From contig NC_057769.1 in NCBI RefSeq assembly GCF_010389155.1, positions 14,632,735 to 14,696,734 of the forward strand: a stretch of 64,000 bases of DNA. The letters are read 5' to 3'. Positions 48,402-61,042 of the stretch are shown in pieces; position 1 is the first letter of the stretch; each line of letters starts with the position of its first letter. The translations under genes were made by a program, and so were the position numbers. The notes beneath the pieces were generated by a model, which had not been told where the DNA came from, did not search any database, and worked only from the letters and a program-made list of their open reading frames with translations. The DNA comes from Erigeron canadensis. Taxonomy: Eukaryota; Streptophyta; Magnoliopsida; Asterales; Asteraceae.

Positions 48402-50584
48402 TCTCTATACATATAAGAGCCTATCGAAAAGTGCTCACGTGGCGATCTCTTAGCTCGCTATGTCAGCATTTTCCTACGTGGCATCACCATATTAATCCGA
48501 GTGACATGTCAGCGGCCACATGTGCATCACGTCAGCTTCCACGTAAGCATTAAATTGTGTAATAACTTTATATTTAATTAAATAAAAATGAATTAGTATG
48601 GGACGAGACTCGAACCTACGCCGTTGTGTTAGTGGAACAATCCCAAAGCCAATTCTTCTAACTATGTTTTTGTTTATTTTATTTATTTCAAAATAGATAA
48701 AGTATTTCTTCCATGTAATCCCATGATCTATTGGTCAATTTTGAGATATCTTCCATTCCTAAATCAATAGTCGGTCAAATACCCAAATTGAGATATCCAC
48801 CATATTATATAAGACATAAATCCGTAACCATGCTTATAGATTTATCACCAATTTAATAATGGGCATTAAATCATAATGAATTGATAGGGTGCTCAAATTA
48901 TTATTTGATGTTCTCGATCTCTCTAATGTTAATCAACATCCTAAAGCTATGTAAGTTTTTCTTTTTAATTTCTTCAATTTGATTTATTTTTTGTAGATGA
49001 TTTGTATTTTATTTAAATTAATTTTTTTTCTACATATGATTTGTTTATAAATTTAATTTAGAAGTTCAAATATAATCTTGATGTAAGTGGTTTTTGTGAA
49101 CGATTCTTCTTTCCATCTATGTTGTGTTCCAAATATATGCATGATCCTCCCTAGACGAAAAACATTTTTTTTTAATCGTTTTTTGCCATCAATCAGGACG
49201 TTTACGTAATGTATTGAGTGATCACTTATGGGTAAAACCGTAAATGTTGTTCTCGACTACAACAGTAGCCATTGTGGATTCTGTTATAGGAAACGCGACT
49301 AGGTTTCATAGACTATATTGAAGGTGATGTAGTCATAGTAGGGTTTGCATTAACATTCCGTCATATATATGTTCAACCCTAAATGAAGTCTGTCTTGAAC
49401 TTGAAGAAAATCACACAACTAATGATTAGTGACACATTAACATTAAACATTGCTTATGCAAACCATCAGAATGTACACCTATATGTATTTAGTATATAGT
49501 GTGTGCTTTTTTATACAAAGTTCTTTACTATTCTTCTTACAATCTTAATTGCCTGTTCACACATATGTACTTAAATGGTTAGATGTAGTTGTTAGTTATC
49601 ACAGTTTCCATATAGTCGTTATTGAGTTGTTTTCTGTTGTTTTTATCTAAAACGGGTCAAATAGGTCATGTTAGAATATATAGTTAAAAGGGAACAAATT
49701 GAGTGGTTTCAGATTTATCCAATAGTTATTATTAGCGCATATAAATTTCTATTCATTTTTCATTGAAAGATTTGTCACCACCTAATAAAATTTTCTATAT
49801 CATGTTTTTATATTGAAGATTGACCAGTTTCTTCCCAAATCGATGTTGACCCATCACCCAACCCCACCTGACCTGCTTGTCTTTCTTAGGTTCGATTTTG
49901 AGACTAGGAGTTTGCATATCCAAATGAGAGGTAGATAACACGATTGAATAGATTTAAGCGAACAATGAAAATATATCAATTGCCATAATTCGATTATGAT
50001 TTCTATTAGTCCATGCAACGATACATTTTTTAGGATGTATCTTTCTCCATATTCTTTCTCCATTTGTGATTAATCAGTTATTTGATTTATATGGTTTCAG
50101 TTATTTATTCCAGTTAGATTCATTGTGAGACTAAATTGAAGGCTTCAACTGGTGAGTTTTGTTGACTTCATAGTGATGCACAAATTAAAAAGTGATTTTT
50201 TGGATTGATTCATTACAACAATTAAGCAAGTAAGTTGTTGATTTCATGTGGATTTCTTGTGAGAGTTGATGTATAGTATATTGTTTGATAAAAAGCTTGA
50301 ATGTAGTAATTTTTAGAAATTGTATAGTATATTGTTATATTAGACAGTCATTGTAGTGTAGCGCAAATGACAATATCAACAATATTATATACATGAGCAA
50401 AACTTGAGTTTGGAAGAGATGGCCAATATCGACCCGCTTATGTTGAGGAAATATTAGTATTTTATAACCGGTCTATCATTTTGGATTTTTGATTACTTGT
50501 GTAGGGATGGAGTATTAGCTCATGTAAGGGTTTAATGGATAAATAGCACTAGTATTATGTGGCTATCAGAAAAGTTGAACTGTT

Positions 50585-50782
50585 TTGCCATGTGATATTT
50601 TCCATGTGAAACTAATATTTAGTCTCACTAAAGTTAAAGTAAAGAAAATCGGTGATCATGCTATAGAAGTTGAAGTAATTTATGGTAATAATGTTGGGAA
50701 AATTACATTCATTCCTAAAATGAACTTTATTTCACTTGACAAATATAGATTCAAAGAAGATAACTTCTGTGTTTTATCGTAA
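50585..50782 (+). pseudogene. Remnant of the Helitron PIF1-type helicase C-terminus
   Basis: A 65-residue ORF containing IGDHAIEVEVIYGNNVGKIT then FIPKMNFISLDKYRFKEDNF. Plant RepHel proteins have near their end a segment of the shape h..h.....hEa.hh.G...G..hhIPRh...p.d...pfk.kR.QFP, and this ORF follows that shape with weaker residues at the end. It lies near the 3' end of the Helitron, as the helicase does in full elements. Start and end are those of the open frame, not of a gene. Confidence 0.55.
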
Positions 50783-51250
50783 CTACTAACGGAAGTCATG
50801 GACAGGGTTTAATTTGATCCAAGTTGGTTTGTATTTGAAGAATCCAATATTTAATCATGACGAGCTGTGCTGCCTTTTCAAGAGTCAAAAATAAAAAAGG
50901 TTTTGATTATAGACAAGAATGACAAAGTTACAAACAACAAAAAAATGTTGTCTTCAAATAAATTTTTACTTATTTGTAATTGATTTTATGTTTCTAATTA
51001 CTCTATGGTTATTTTTAACTATCTTTGTAATTTTTCTTTCGAATACAGTTTAAAACCTTTAGTTTGGCTGGTATTTTTTAATTGAATCAATATTAACATC
51101 TATTTGATTTTTTATGTTTCTCTTTCTTAGTTGAATCAATACGAATTATTTGGAAGGTTTACAATTATTATTTTTTTCACTTCAAGTTCCACACTTCCAT
51201 GATTGTTTTTTTATATGTAATTCATAGGTGATCGACGAAAAATAAGATAG

Positions 51251-51269
51251 ACCCGTGCAACGCACGGGT
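51251..51269 (+). other. Helitron terminal hairpin
   Basis: 8-bp perfect stem with a 3-base loop, nine bases before the CTAG end at 51278. Confidence 0.85.
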
Positions 51270-51836
51270 TTCACCTAGTTTACAACATAGACCCATCAAC
51301 TTCTAAAATAACTACACTATTCTTTTACATTAATTACTTTTACAATAATCACACCGTCACCACCCATCACCACCCATCACGCCACCACCACTACCAACCA
51401 CCGCCGCCACCACCACACCGCCACCATTACCACCACCGTCGCATTACGCGAGTAAAATGCTAGTTTACTCATGATATAAATGTTGCTCTTGATACCAAGT
51501 GTATAGAGACTTTTAATATAGATTCAAATAAAAAAATATTGACACAAGATAATATTATACTTTGTTTTATCGTTTCAATGCTGAACTTTTTTCATTATGC
51601 TAAACAAACATCATACCTTCATTTCAGTATTGAACTATTTTTATTGTCAGATATTTTTTACTTTGTTAAAACGTAGCGACCTTCTTTAAGTTTTAGATCT
51701 AACTTTCTATACCATCTTGGGAAGTTCTGAACTACCACGGCTTCAAACGACTAATACACGACTATACAATTCTCAACAAGGAACATATGCAATGTTTCAC
51801 TAAATTGGGGTATAAAACATCAAGCAATGCCATGTC

Positions 51837-52573
51837 TGTTAGTATATGATCACGTAAAATGAACGTATGTCTAGAAATGATTTAATCCTACGGGGTCACA
51901 CGTCTCGACACAAATGTATTTAATATTAATTAATATACTTAATATATTTAATTAATATGATCACGGATTAATTTAACGAATGGTCGTTAGAAATGTTAAC
52001 AACTAACAGTTACTAGTTAACAGCGTTAGTTAAGGAGGACTTAATTTGTAATTAGGAGATTCTAGAAGTTTCCTAATTATCCCTAGGGGGGGGGGGGGGG
52101 GGGGGGGGGGGGGAGGCGGGGGGCGGTTTTGTTGATGGTTTTCAGCCCATTAACTTAACTTATTTTCCAAAAAAAATAAACCTAATCTATACCTATAAAT
52201 ATAAGGCTTAGGTTAAGGGTTTTTACATACAATTCAATGAAAACAAAAAACCTCACAATTCTCTCCTCCTCCCTCCTCTCTTTGCTTCGGCCGAACACAC
52301 CCAAAAGCAAAGGGTTTCCGGTTTTGGTTGGTTCGATTATTAGGGAAAGAACAAAGGTTGTTTGGTTCGTGATCAAGTACTAGCATACGTATATACGTTT
52401 GTCGTGTGTGCAAACGTAGAGGGATTTACTTCAAATACTCATATAAGTTTCTTGCTTTTTATCTTCAATTAAAGGTATATGCTATCTCTTTTGGTTAATT
52501 AACTAACTACATAGTTTTATCTTCCGCTGCGTGCTTTGTGATTTGATTTGATAAATTGTTATATAACTCAACA
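51837..52573 (+). repeat. 5' LTR of the copia element
   Basis: TGTTAGTATATGATCACG to TATATAACTCAACA, matching the two pieces of the 3' LTR. Contains a poly-G run at 52086-52113, a TATA-like tataaatataag at 52194 and a pyrimidine-rich ctctcctcctccctcctctc after it. Confidence 0.9.
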
Positions 52574-52574
52574 G

Positions 52575-52588
52575 TGGTATCACGAGCC
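52575..52588 (+). other. Primer-binding site of the copia element
   Basis: TGGTATCACGAGCC right after the 5' LTR, close to the plant tRNA-Met site TGGTATCAGAGCC with one inserted base. Confidence 0.75.
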
Positions 52589-54162
52589 TACTATGTATGT
52601 TTCTTGATTACCAATTAAATCAAAAATTGAAGGGGGGGTTAGGGTTCTTGATTTTTATAATTTTCGAATATATATATATGTATATTTAAATTAATTTTTG
52701 TAATTTAAATTGCATGTATTTATTGTATACCTTTAATTATTTAATGGTTAAAAAGAAGTAAAAATCATGAGTTTTTAATGCAAACTATTCATGATTATTA
52801 CTTAAATATATTGATATGAAATCTTGATCATTAGGGTTAATTATGCTAGATAATTGAATAACTAATTGTGTGACAATGTGATTATGTTTTGTGAAAATCC
52901 CTGTTTGACATCAGTTCACTAAAACGATCATAACTAATCAACTGTAAGGAGTTGGAAGCTCAAATTTTTACAGTAGATGCTTGACTCATAGGGCTACAAC
53001 TTTTATGTTCTGTGCTAAGCCCAGTTCGGCCTTCTTCAAGGTCAGATTTGGTCGTGAAGCTGTTGGATCTTCCAGATCAGCAACTTTAAATTTATGGTAG
53101 ATAATTTGTTATAAAATTTTTGGCTTACACAATCAAGGCAACTTGATGTATGTGGTCTTTTTTCATATGAAAAAGGAGCCAAATCTTATACCATAGTGAC
53201 CAAAATTAGGTTGATTACTTTAATTGTTAAGTTGAATATTTAGTAAGTTACCTTAATTGTTAAGTTGTAAATTTAGTAAGTTTAATTTTGCTTTTATGAA
53301 AATTGTGTGCAAAATTATTTTTGGAAAAATTAACGTGACTGATAACTATTGAAATAATGATTTTGTTTATAAAATTGGTGCCCTAAAATCAAAAGATACA
53401 CCGGCTCACCCATTTGAACGAACTCTAAGAGAGGTATAAGTCGGAGTGCGTTAGCCTTCTAAAAGGGCGGGTTTTTAATTGTGTTCATTGCAAACCTTTG
53501 CCCTTGCGCTTCTTTGTGAGTTCAAATGGAGCTACCGAACTCTTTTGTATTTTAAGGCAATAAAAATGAGTTTTATAAACATATTATGTTTAGAAGATAT
53601 GCATGAATCTTCAAAACATAACTTTTTGATCACACATCAAATTGAATGACCCAATAAACTTAAGTCATTTGCCATCCAACTTTTAAAGGATACATGTGGC
53701 TGTTGTTTTACTCACTGGTACACAGTGGTGAAATGGCAGTTGCATGGCGAATCCCACTCACTGGTACACAGTGGTGGACAAATTTGCGCGTTCTTGGTTG
53801 GAGGACTTAAAGCGAGTTAAGCGGTGAGACCTTGACCCGTGGCAAAAGATGGGACAAAACATGACTACAAATCCCTTGATGAATCAAGTTTCATTTTGTA
53901 GGTCCCATTCTTACTAGGAATTGCACATGTAATGCAATTATTGATCGTCACTTACCTTTTGAGTGCAATTATTTCTAGCAGATCAACTGATCAAATAGTT
54001 ATATGTCAATTGGATCCTAGCCTTAATGAAATTAATTGTTTATTTTGTAAACATTGGGTAATTAATTTCTTAAGGATTGATTATCGAAAATACTGATTTT
54101 TGAACTTAATCTGTTTTGTAGATGACAATGAATCCTTCCACAAACACCAATGCTTTTCGGCA

Positions 54163-55128
54163 ATGTTTGAAAGAGAAAAGCTTAATGGATCAAATTTCAA
54201 TGATTGGTACTGTCAACTACAAATTGTTCTGATAGTTGAGGAACGCATGGATGTCATTGAAAGGCAATGGCCAAACGAACCGACTGCTGAAGTAACAGCA
54301 GCTGAAAAAGCTGAATATAGGATTCAGTACACTAGATTCAATGAAGTTTGTTGTTTGATGCTAGCGAGCATGTCTCCCGAGCTTCAGAAACAATTCGAAC
54401 TTTACACTCCATATGATATGATCAAAGAACTTAAATCCTTGTATGAAAAACAAGCTGGAGTGGAGCTTTTCGACTTAGTTGTGGAACTCCATGACATGAA
54501 ACTTGAATCTGGTAAGTCGGTGAGTAGTCATGTGCTCAAGATGAAGAGCATTTTTGACAAAATGGATTCGATGGAGTATGCTTATTATAAGGATGTAAAA
54601 GTTGGCATGATTCTCAAATCCCTTATTAAGGAATTTGAGGGATTTATGCAAAACTATACCATGCACTCTATGAAAAAGAGTGTCACTGAACTCCATGCTA
54701 TGCTCATTGAATATGAGAAGAGGATTCCAAAGAAGGCCAATGACCCAAATGTTCTTATGATCAAAGGGGGTCGGATCCAGAAAGCTAAGAAATCGCACCT
54801 AGCTAAAGGCAAGTTTGATGGTAAGGGCAAGGGTAAACAAGTTGCGAATCCCTCCAAACCAAAGAAAACCCCTCCGGCTAAGAAAGAGCATCCGGCTAAA
54901 GACCAGTCCTGTCATCATTGTAATGAAGTCGGGCACTGGAAGAGGAACTGTCCCAAGTATCTTGCCGAGTTGAATGTGAAGAAGAAGCAAGCTAGCGGCG
55001 CTAGTACTTCAGGTATCTTCACTATTGAATTATTTTCCTTAACTAAGTGTAAATCATGGGTTTATGACACTGCTGTCGAACTCATATCTGTAATGAATTA
55101 CAGGCACTTAGGAAAAGGAGGAAGCTGA
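54163..55128 (+). pseudogene. copia gag and start of protease
   Basis: From the ATG at 54163 (MFEREKLNGSNFNDWY) the frame is open for 321 codons: a UBN2-type gag domain, a lysine-rich linker, then a CCHC knuckle CHHCNEVGHWKRNC (about 54907-54950) and the protease entry SWVYDT. After DT, where the family has a glycine and a cysteine-histidine motif, the reading becomes AVELISVMNY and stops, showing a frameshift. An open frame reaches upstream of 54163 but without a better start. Confidence 0.9.
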
Positions 55129-55219
55129 AGCCCGGAGATTTGCAATTGGTCGTGGGCAATGGTCTGCCGGCACCTGTCATTATGCACCATCTATTACTAG
55201 AGGTGTCGTTTCAGTTTCT

Positions 55220-56338
55220 TTGTTGAAAGACAACGGATTCATTAATGTTTTTAATGATATTGGTATTTCAGTTTCTAAAATTAATGTTCATTATTTTGAT
55301 GCTATTGCTTATGATGGTATTTATGAAATTGATATGCGTGGTTGTGATTTAAATAAATCAATGTATAATGTTAGCAAAAGAGCCAAGACTGACTTGGACT
55401 CTACCTATCTTTGGTACTGTCGTCTTGCACACATTGGCAAAAATTGCATTGAAAGACTTCAACGTGAAGGGATCTTAAAATTAAATGATGAATCATTTGA
55501 TAAATGCGAGTCATGTGTTGCCGTCAAGATGACACGAAAACCTTTTAAGCATACGCCCGAAAGGGCTAAAGATCTTCTTGGACTCAGTCATACCGATGTT
55601 TGTGGTCCATTTAGACATGTGTCTAGGAAAGGAGCTAGCTACTTCATAACTTTTACGGATGATTTCAGTCGTTATGGTTATGTTTACTTGCTTAAACATA
55701 AACATGAAGTGTTTGAAACATTCAAAGAGTTTAAAAATGAAGTAGAAAATCAACTCGGCAAAACCATCAAGATTCTTCGTTCGGATCGAGGTGGTGAATA
55801 CTTAAGCTAAGAGTTTAAGGATTGTCTAAAAGCTTGTGGAATTGTCCAACAGCTTACTCCTCCATATACTCCTCAACATAATGGAGTATTTGAAAGGAGA
55901 AATCGAACCTTGCTAGACATGGTGAGATCAATGATGACCCGTACGACTCTCTCATTTCCGTTTTGGGATTATGCTCTAGAGACTGTTGTACGCATTCTCA
56001 ATATGGTTCCAACCAAGAAGGTTGACAAGACGCCATATGAATTATGGCATGGAGATGTCCCTAATCTGTCTTACTTAAGAGTCTGGGGATGTGAGGCACT
56101 TGTGAAGCGCGATACGCCTGACAAACTCGAACCCAGAGCTACTAAGTGCATCTTTGTCGGATACCCTAAAGAAACGATGGGTTACGACTTCTATGATCCC
56201 GTCAAAAACACTGTTCGCGTTGCTCGATATGCTGAATTCTTTGAAAAGAAATTAGTTCAAGAGAACAATGGGAGGGTTGTAGAACTTGATGAGACTCAAG
56301 AGGAAGATGTGTCTTACTTGATGGGTTGTAGAACTTGA
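55220..56338 (+). pseudogene. copia GAG-pre-integrase and integrase
   Basis: 55220-55810 and 55910-56338 share one frame, interrupted by a TAA at 55808-55810. The pre-integrase part reads YLWYCRLAHIGKNCIERLQR. The integrase DDE residues are visible: Asp in SHTDVCGPF, Asp in LRSDRGGEYL, and Glu in HNGVFERRNR (serine before Glu in the family is phenylalanine here). A GKY-type segment, WGCEALVKR...FVGYP, follows. Near 56280-56360 a 40-bp piece ending in the word actcaagaggaagatgt is duplicated. Confidence 0.9.
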
Positions 56339-56450
56339 TAAGACTCAAGAGGAAGATGTTCAAAGTGATGAACCTCAAGTCGATGATAAATAAGCGATTC
56401 CACTTCGTAGGTCCGAAAGGACAAGACGTCCTACTAACAGATAATGTCTG

Positions 56451-57465
56451 ATGGTAGAAGAAAACGTTTTAGGAGATCTCGATGAGCCTCCGAATTTCAA
56501 AGCTGCATTATCAGATCCGGAATCTGACAAATGGCTTGAAGCTACGAAGGTGGAAATGAAATCCATGAAAGACAATCAAGTCTGGAGCTTGGTTGATCTT
56601 CCACAAAATGCTCAAACTGTTGGATGTAAATGAATCTTCAAAGAAGACGGACATGGATGGAAATATACACACCTACAAACCTCATCTTGTGGCGAGAGGT
56701 TATACTCAACGTTTCGGTGTAGACTATGATGAGACCTTTTCTCCAATTGCGGACATTAGAGCTAATAGGATTCTCTTAGCCATAGCTGCGTACTATGACT
56801 TTGAGATATGGCAAATGGATGTTAAGACTGCCTTCTTAAATGGTTACTTGGATGAAGAAGTCTATATGGATCAACCTGAAGGTTTTATTAATCCATAACA
56901 TCCCAACAAAGTATGCAAGCTTCAAAGGTCCATTTATGGACTAAAGCAAGCATCAAGAAGTTGGAACAAGTGGTTTGATGAAGAAATCAAAAAGTTTGGT
57001 TTCGTTCAAAATCCCGATGAGCCATGTGTATATCGCAAAGCTAGTGGGAGTAATGTTACTTTCCTTGTCTTGTATGTTGATGACATATTGATCATAGGAA
57101 AACACATTCCAATGTTGCAAGATGTTAAATCCCATCTTGGAAAGTGTTTTGCCATGAAAGATTTAGGAGAAGCGACATTTATTCTTGGAATCAAGATCTA
57201 CCGAGATAGATCAAAGCGATTAATTGGACTAAGTCAAAGTGCTTATATTGATAAGGTCTTGAAGCGATTCAAGATGGAGAATTCTAAGCGTTGGTCAATA
57301 CCTATGCAAGAAGGACTTAGTTTATCTGTCAAACAGGGTGCTACTACACCTAATGAGGTGGAGCGTATGCGTAGAGTTCCTTATGCTTCGGCTGTGGGAT
57401 CTATTATGTATGCGGTTAGATGTACTAGACCCGATGTGGCGTTCGCGCAAAACATCGTGAGCTGA
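56451..57465 (+). pseudogene. copia reverse transcriptase
   Basis: Spread over frames 56451-56633, 56593-56898 and 57070-57465. The motifs are KPHLVARGYTQRFGVDYDET, the first catalytic aspartate in QMDVKTAFLNGYLDEEVYM, and the YVDD box in YVDDILIIG near 57076. An in-frame TAA at 56896 replaces a lysine codon in FINP*HPNKV. One frameshift lies near 56630. Inactive. Confidence 0.9.
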
Positions 57466-57538
57466 TACCAACAAATCCCGGTGAAGTCACTGGACTGCTA
57501 TTAAAAACATTTTGATGTACCTGTGAGCTACTAAAGAT

Positions 57539-58066
57539 ATGTTTTTGGTGTATGGAGGAAATCCAGACTTAGAGCTCAAAGTGACCGGATACTGTGATGC
57601 TGGATTTCAAACTGATAAAGATGACACGAAGTCTCAATCAGGATTCTTCTTCGTTCTTAACGGAGGTGCTGTGGACTGGAAAAGCAAGAAGCAAATTACA
57701 GTTGCCATGTCTGCAACAGATTCTGAGTACATTGCCACCTCAGAAGCCGTAATGGAAGCAGTCTGGATAAGGAAGTTCATTAGCGGGCTTGACGTGATCC
57801 CCTCAAATGACTTACCCACTGATATGTAATGCGATAATACTGGTGCATTAATCATTGCCAACGAACCCGGAGTTCAGAAAGGTGCCAGACATTATACTAG
57901 ACGATATCACTATGTTCGTGAGCAGATTGAACTAGGGGAGATCAAATTACTCAAAGTTCACACAGATTTTAACTTAGCTAATCCTTTCACAAAAGCTTTG
58001 TCTAGGCCCAAGCTTGAAAGGCATGCCGAGGGCATAGGACTTAAGTTAGCTAGTTATTTCATGTAA
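57539..58066 (+). pseudogene. copia RNase H and pol end
   Basis: Reads VTGYCDAGFQTDKDDTKSQS, SKKQITVAMSATDSEYIATS and, after a TAA at 57827, DNTGALIIANEP, ARHYTRRYHYVREQI and NLANPFTKALSR, ending SYFM and a stop at 58064-58066. These are the RNase H acidic residues and the usual copia pol terminus. Confidence 0.9.
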
Positions 58067-58467
58067 ATCTGTTGATTCGGTATTTGGATAAGAGATGTTA
58101 AACAATTAATATTTTCCATAATGAAATAAAGTACTTGATATGTTTGATTTCATTTAATATTGATTGTATCCTATATTTGCATGTTTAATCCTTGAATATT
58201 TTATTAAATATTCTAAATTGTCCATTATCGATTAATTATATGGGAATATGATTAAACTAAGACAAATCTGAGTGATTGGTTATATTCTTGAAATATATAA
58301 TGGATGGTCCCACCAAACTCACATGATATCCATAGTTGATGCATATCGGACTACCCCACTAACGAATTTATCACTTTATGGATCGACGTCATTAAGAATT
58401 CGTAAATGGTTACTTTATCTATCCTTAGACTTGAGATACAAGCAGGTCAGCGTGTATGAATTGCATT

Positions 58468-59780
58468 GGGATTATGGCACTAGAGTGTAACAAACTATGA
58501 CTCAATGGTTATGTAATGTAGTGACCTTTCAAATTAGCTATCTGATGTAAGTACCTTCTATTTTTGTTCTTTTAATGTACCGGTTGACCTGTTGTACCGG
58601 TAGCCGGTAACAATGTTAATTTTACTTTGGGATTATGGCATACGAGTGTAACCAACTATGACCTAATAGTTATGTTATGTAGTGATTTTTAAAACTGGCC
58701 ATTTGATGTAAGAACCTCTCATTTTTGTTATTTTCATGTACCGGTTGACCTGTTATACGGTCATGGTTACGGTTGTGAGTTGTGAACTTCGACGAGATGG
58801 ATGGTGGATGGTATTAGACTCCGACGACGTTGTAGTGGGTGATCTCAGTATCATTTTTTCTTCCATTCAAGAGGTGCGACCATCTCTCCATAGTCTCCAC
58901 ATCTGGACACGTGCCACCGCTGACAACCACAAATAAAATAAACAAATGTCAGCCGCCACCCAAACAACCACCGTCGTCATCCTCTGTCAAAATCCCCCAT
59001 TTTTACCCCATTGTAAACCAACCTTGTTGGATCTTGATAGAGGTGGGGATGAGATGTTTGGATCTTTATGGTTAATGATGATGGGGTGATCATAACACAG
59101 TCTGATTTGGGGGTTAGGGTTTGTCAACATCAAAAAGTTAAAGAAATTTAAATTAAATTGATTTTAGGAACAAGATTTGGGATTTGTTCACGAAGAGGAA
59201 ACAATGGGACCATAGCTACGTACAGTGCATTTATAAATGTATACACCATTCTATATCTAGTTTCAAAGTTTAGAAATGAAAGTTATATCATTATTATTGA
59301 ATCGTGTTCTAAAATCAATAAATGTATATATGTATCCATCTATATCTAGTATTGAATTGTGTTCAGGATTGAAGTTAGACATTGAGTTACAGTTTCACAT
59401 TTGCTCTCCAGAAAAATTGTTGTTACCGAAGATAGTATCGGAAACTATCTGGAGAAGATGACCGGAGTATAAAGTCATCGGAGTAACACGGTAGCATACA
59501 TCGAGTGAACAAAACAGAGAGGTTCTTACATCAATTTAACACTTTCGTAGGTCACTACATTACATAACCATTTGCTCATAGTTGGTTACACTCCGGTGCC
59601 TTAATCGCTATTTCTTTTTACGTCCAACGTGGAATTACCGGTTACAAATAGGATGTTACCCGGTTGGATACATTAAAAGAACAAAAATGGAAGGTATTTA
59701 CATCAGATAGCCAGTTTGAAAGGTCACTACATTACATAACCATTGAGTCATAGTTGGTTACACTCCGGTGCCATAATCCC
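58468..59780. mobile_element. Mutator-like element with perfect 9-bp target duplication
   Basis: 1,313 bp, ends GGGATTATGGCACTAGAGTG and the complement of GGGATTATGGCACCGGAGTG. Flanked by AATTGCATT on both sides (58459-58467 and 59781-59789). Each arm carries two related copies of a block of about 150 bp (words gtgtaaccaactatga, ggttatgtaatgtagtgac), so the ends are doubled. The core 58760-59480 has short ORFs and a CCACC-rich piece; possibly captured host DNA, not identified. Confidence 0.9.
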
Positions 59781-61042
59781 AATTGCATTTGCTTGATATA
59801 GTTCTAACTCTCCTGAATAAGGGAGTACATAAAGGGATATTTTCTGAAAGTGTAGTGAAATACGATGACTGACAAGTGTAGTCAATACAGGATTAGTTCC
59901 TTCAACTTGAAAGTTGAAGTATGATACCATTGACGCCCGCATTAGAACTAATTACGATGTTTGCATGGCCGTGCCCAAATAAATCCAGATGGTTCTCGAT
60001 TATATTTGGTAATCATAAATTAGTTATAGAATGAGATACAGAATCGTTAAATTATGAAATGACCTTGATCCATATTCATATTTAACAAGGTATCTGAACA
60101 AAGGGATAATAAATGTCTCAACCATTTAAATATACTTTAAGAAACTATAATTAAATATTTCTGGGAGCATTGGCGTGTTGCTAGACACTAACCAATGTTA
60201 TTACCTTCATTTATTACGAGCTCAAGTGGGAGCTCTTAGTATATGATCACGTAAAATGAATTTATGTCCAGAAATGAACGGTTGTTACACGTCTCGACAC
60301 AAATGTATTTAACATTAATTAATATACTTAATGTATTTAATTAATATGATCACGGATTAATTTAACGAACGGTTGTTAGAAATGTTAAAAACTAACGGTT
60401 ACTAGTTAACGGCGTTAGTTAAAGAGTACTTAATTTGTAATTAGGAGATTCTAGAAGTTTCCTAATTATCCCTAAGGGGGGGGGGGGGGGTTGTTGATGG
60501 GTTTTCAACCCATTAACTTAACTTATTTTTCAAGAAAATTAACCCTAATCTATACATATAAATATAAGGCTTGGGTTAAGGATTTTTACATAGAATTTAA
60601 GGAAAACAAAAACCCTCACAATTCTCTCCTCCTCCCTCCTCTTTTTGCTTCGGCCGAACACACCCAAAAGCAAAGGGTTTCCAGTTTTGGTTGGTTCGAT
60701 TAGGCCTCTCCTTATAAGGAACCACTTCTAACCCACTTCTAACACTATTCATCACTTTCAGACACACCAAGAACACCCCCTCCTTATAACCCCTACTTCT
60801 AAACCACTTCTAACACTATTCATCCATTATTATATTATTTCATTTTTTATTTTTCACAAAACTAAACAAACACATTTTATTATAATTAAAACACATTACA
60901 TTACTTAAAAATAAAAGATACTACAATAATAAAAAAGACAGTACTGGAAAAAAACAAGAAATACATAATAATGATACGGTTACTCTTCGTCGTCTTTGAT
61001 TGACATTTTTCCTATTCCACGGTGAGCCATTTCATTGGCCCA

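Larger units (their letters stand above)
48402..51278 (+). mobile_element. Helitron with exact boundaries
   Basis: 2,877 bp. It begins TCTCTATACATATAAGAG after A and ends with a perfect hairpin ACCCGTGC-AAC-GCACGGGT (51251-51269) plus TTCACCTAG before T. The flanks join as gaaataa+tttacaac, and the neighbouring tandem copy reads gaaataatttacag at 48167-48180 with nothing inserted, an empty site. Helitrons insert between A and T without duplication, as seen. A helicase-like remnant lies at 50585-50782. No intact Rep/Hel, so non-autonomous. Confidence 0.9.
47975..51463 (+). mobile_element. Outer Helitron-like element containing a second Helitron
   Basis: The 3' end is at 51463: a short hairpin TCGC-ATTAC-GCGA (about 51439-51451), then GTAAAATGCTAG and T, with a CCACC-rich tract just before it (51350-51440). 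The probable 5' end is TCTATTATACCTCACTATCT at 47975, though the base before it is T rather than A. Inside are two copies of a unit of about 231 bp, the second of which is split by the inner Helitron. Confidence 0.5.

Noticed and set aside
48600..48670. Possible tRNA or SINE: minus strand has GGTTCGAGTCTCG, like a box B
   Set aside because: No convincing box A or cloverleaf, and no flanking duplication; it lies inside the Helitron.
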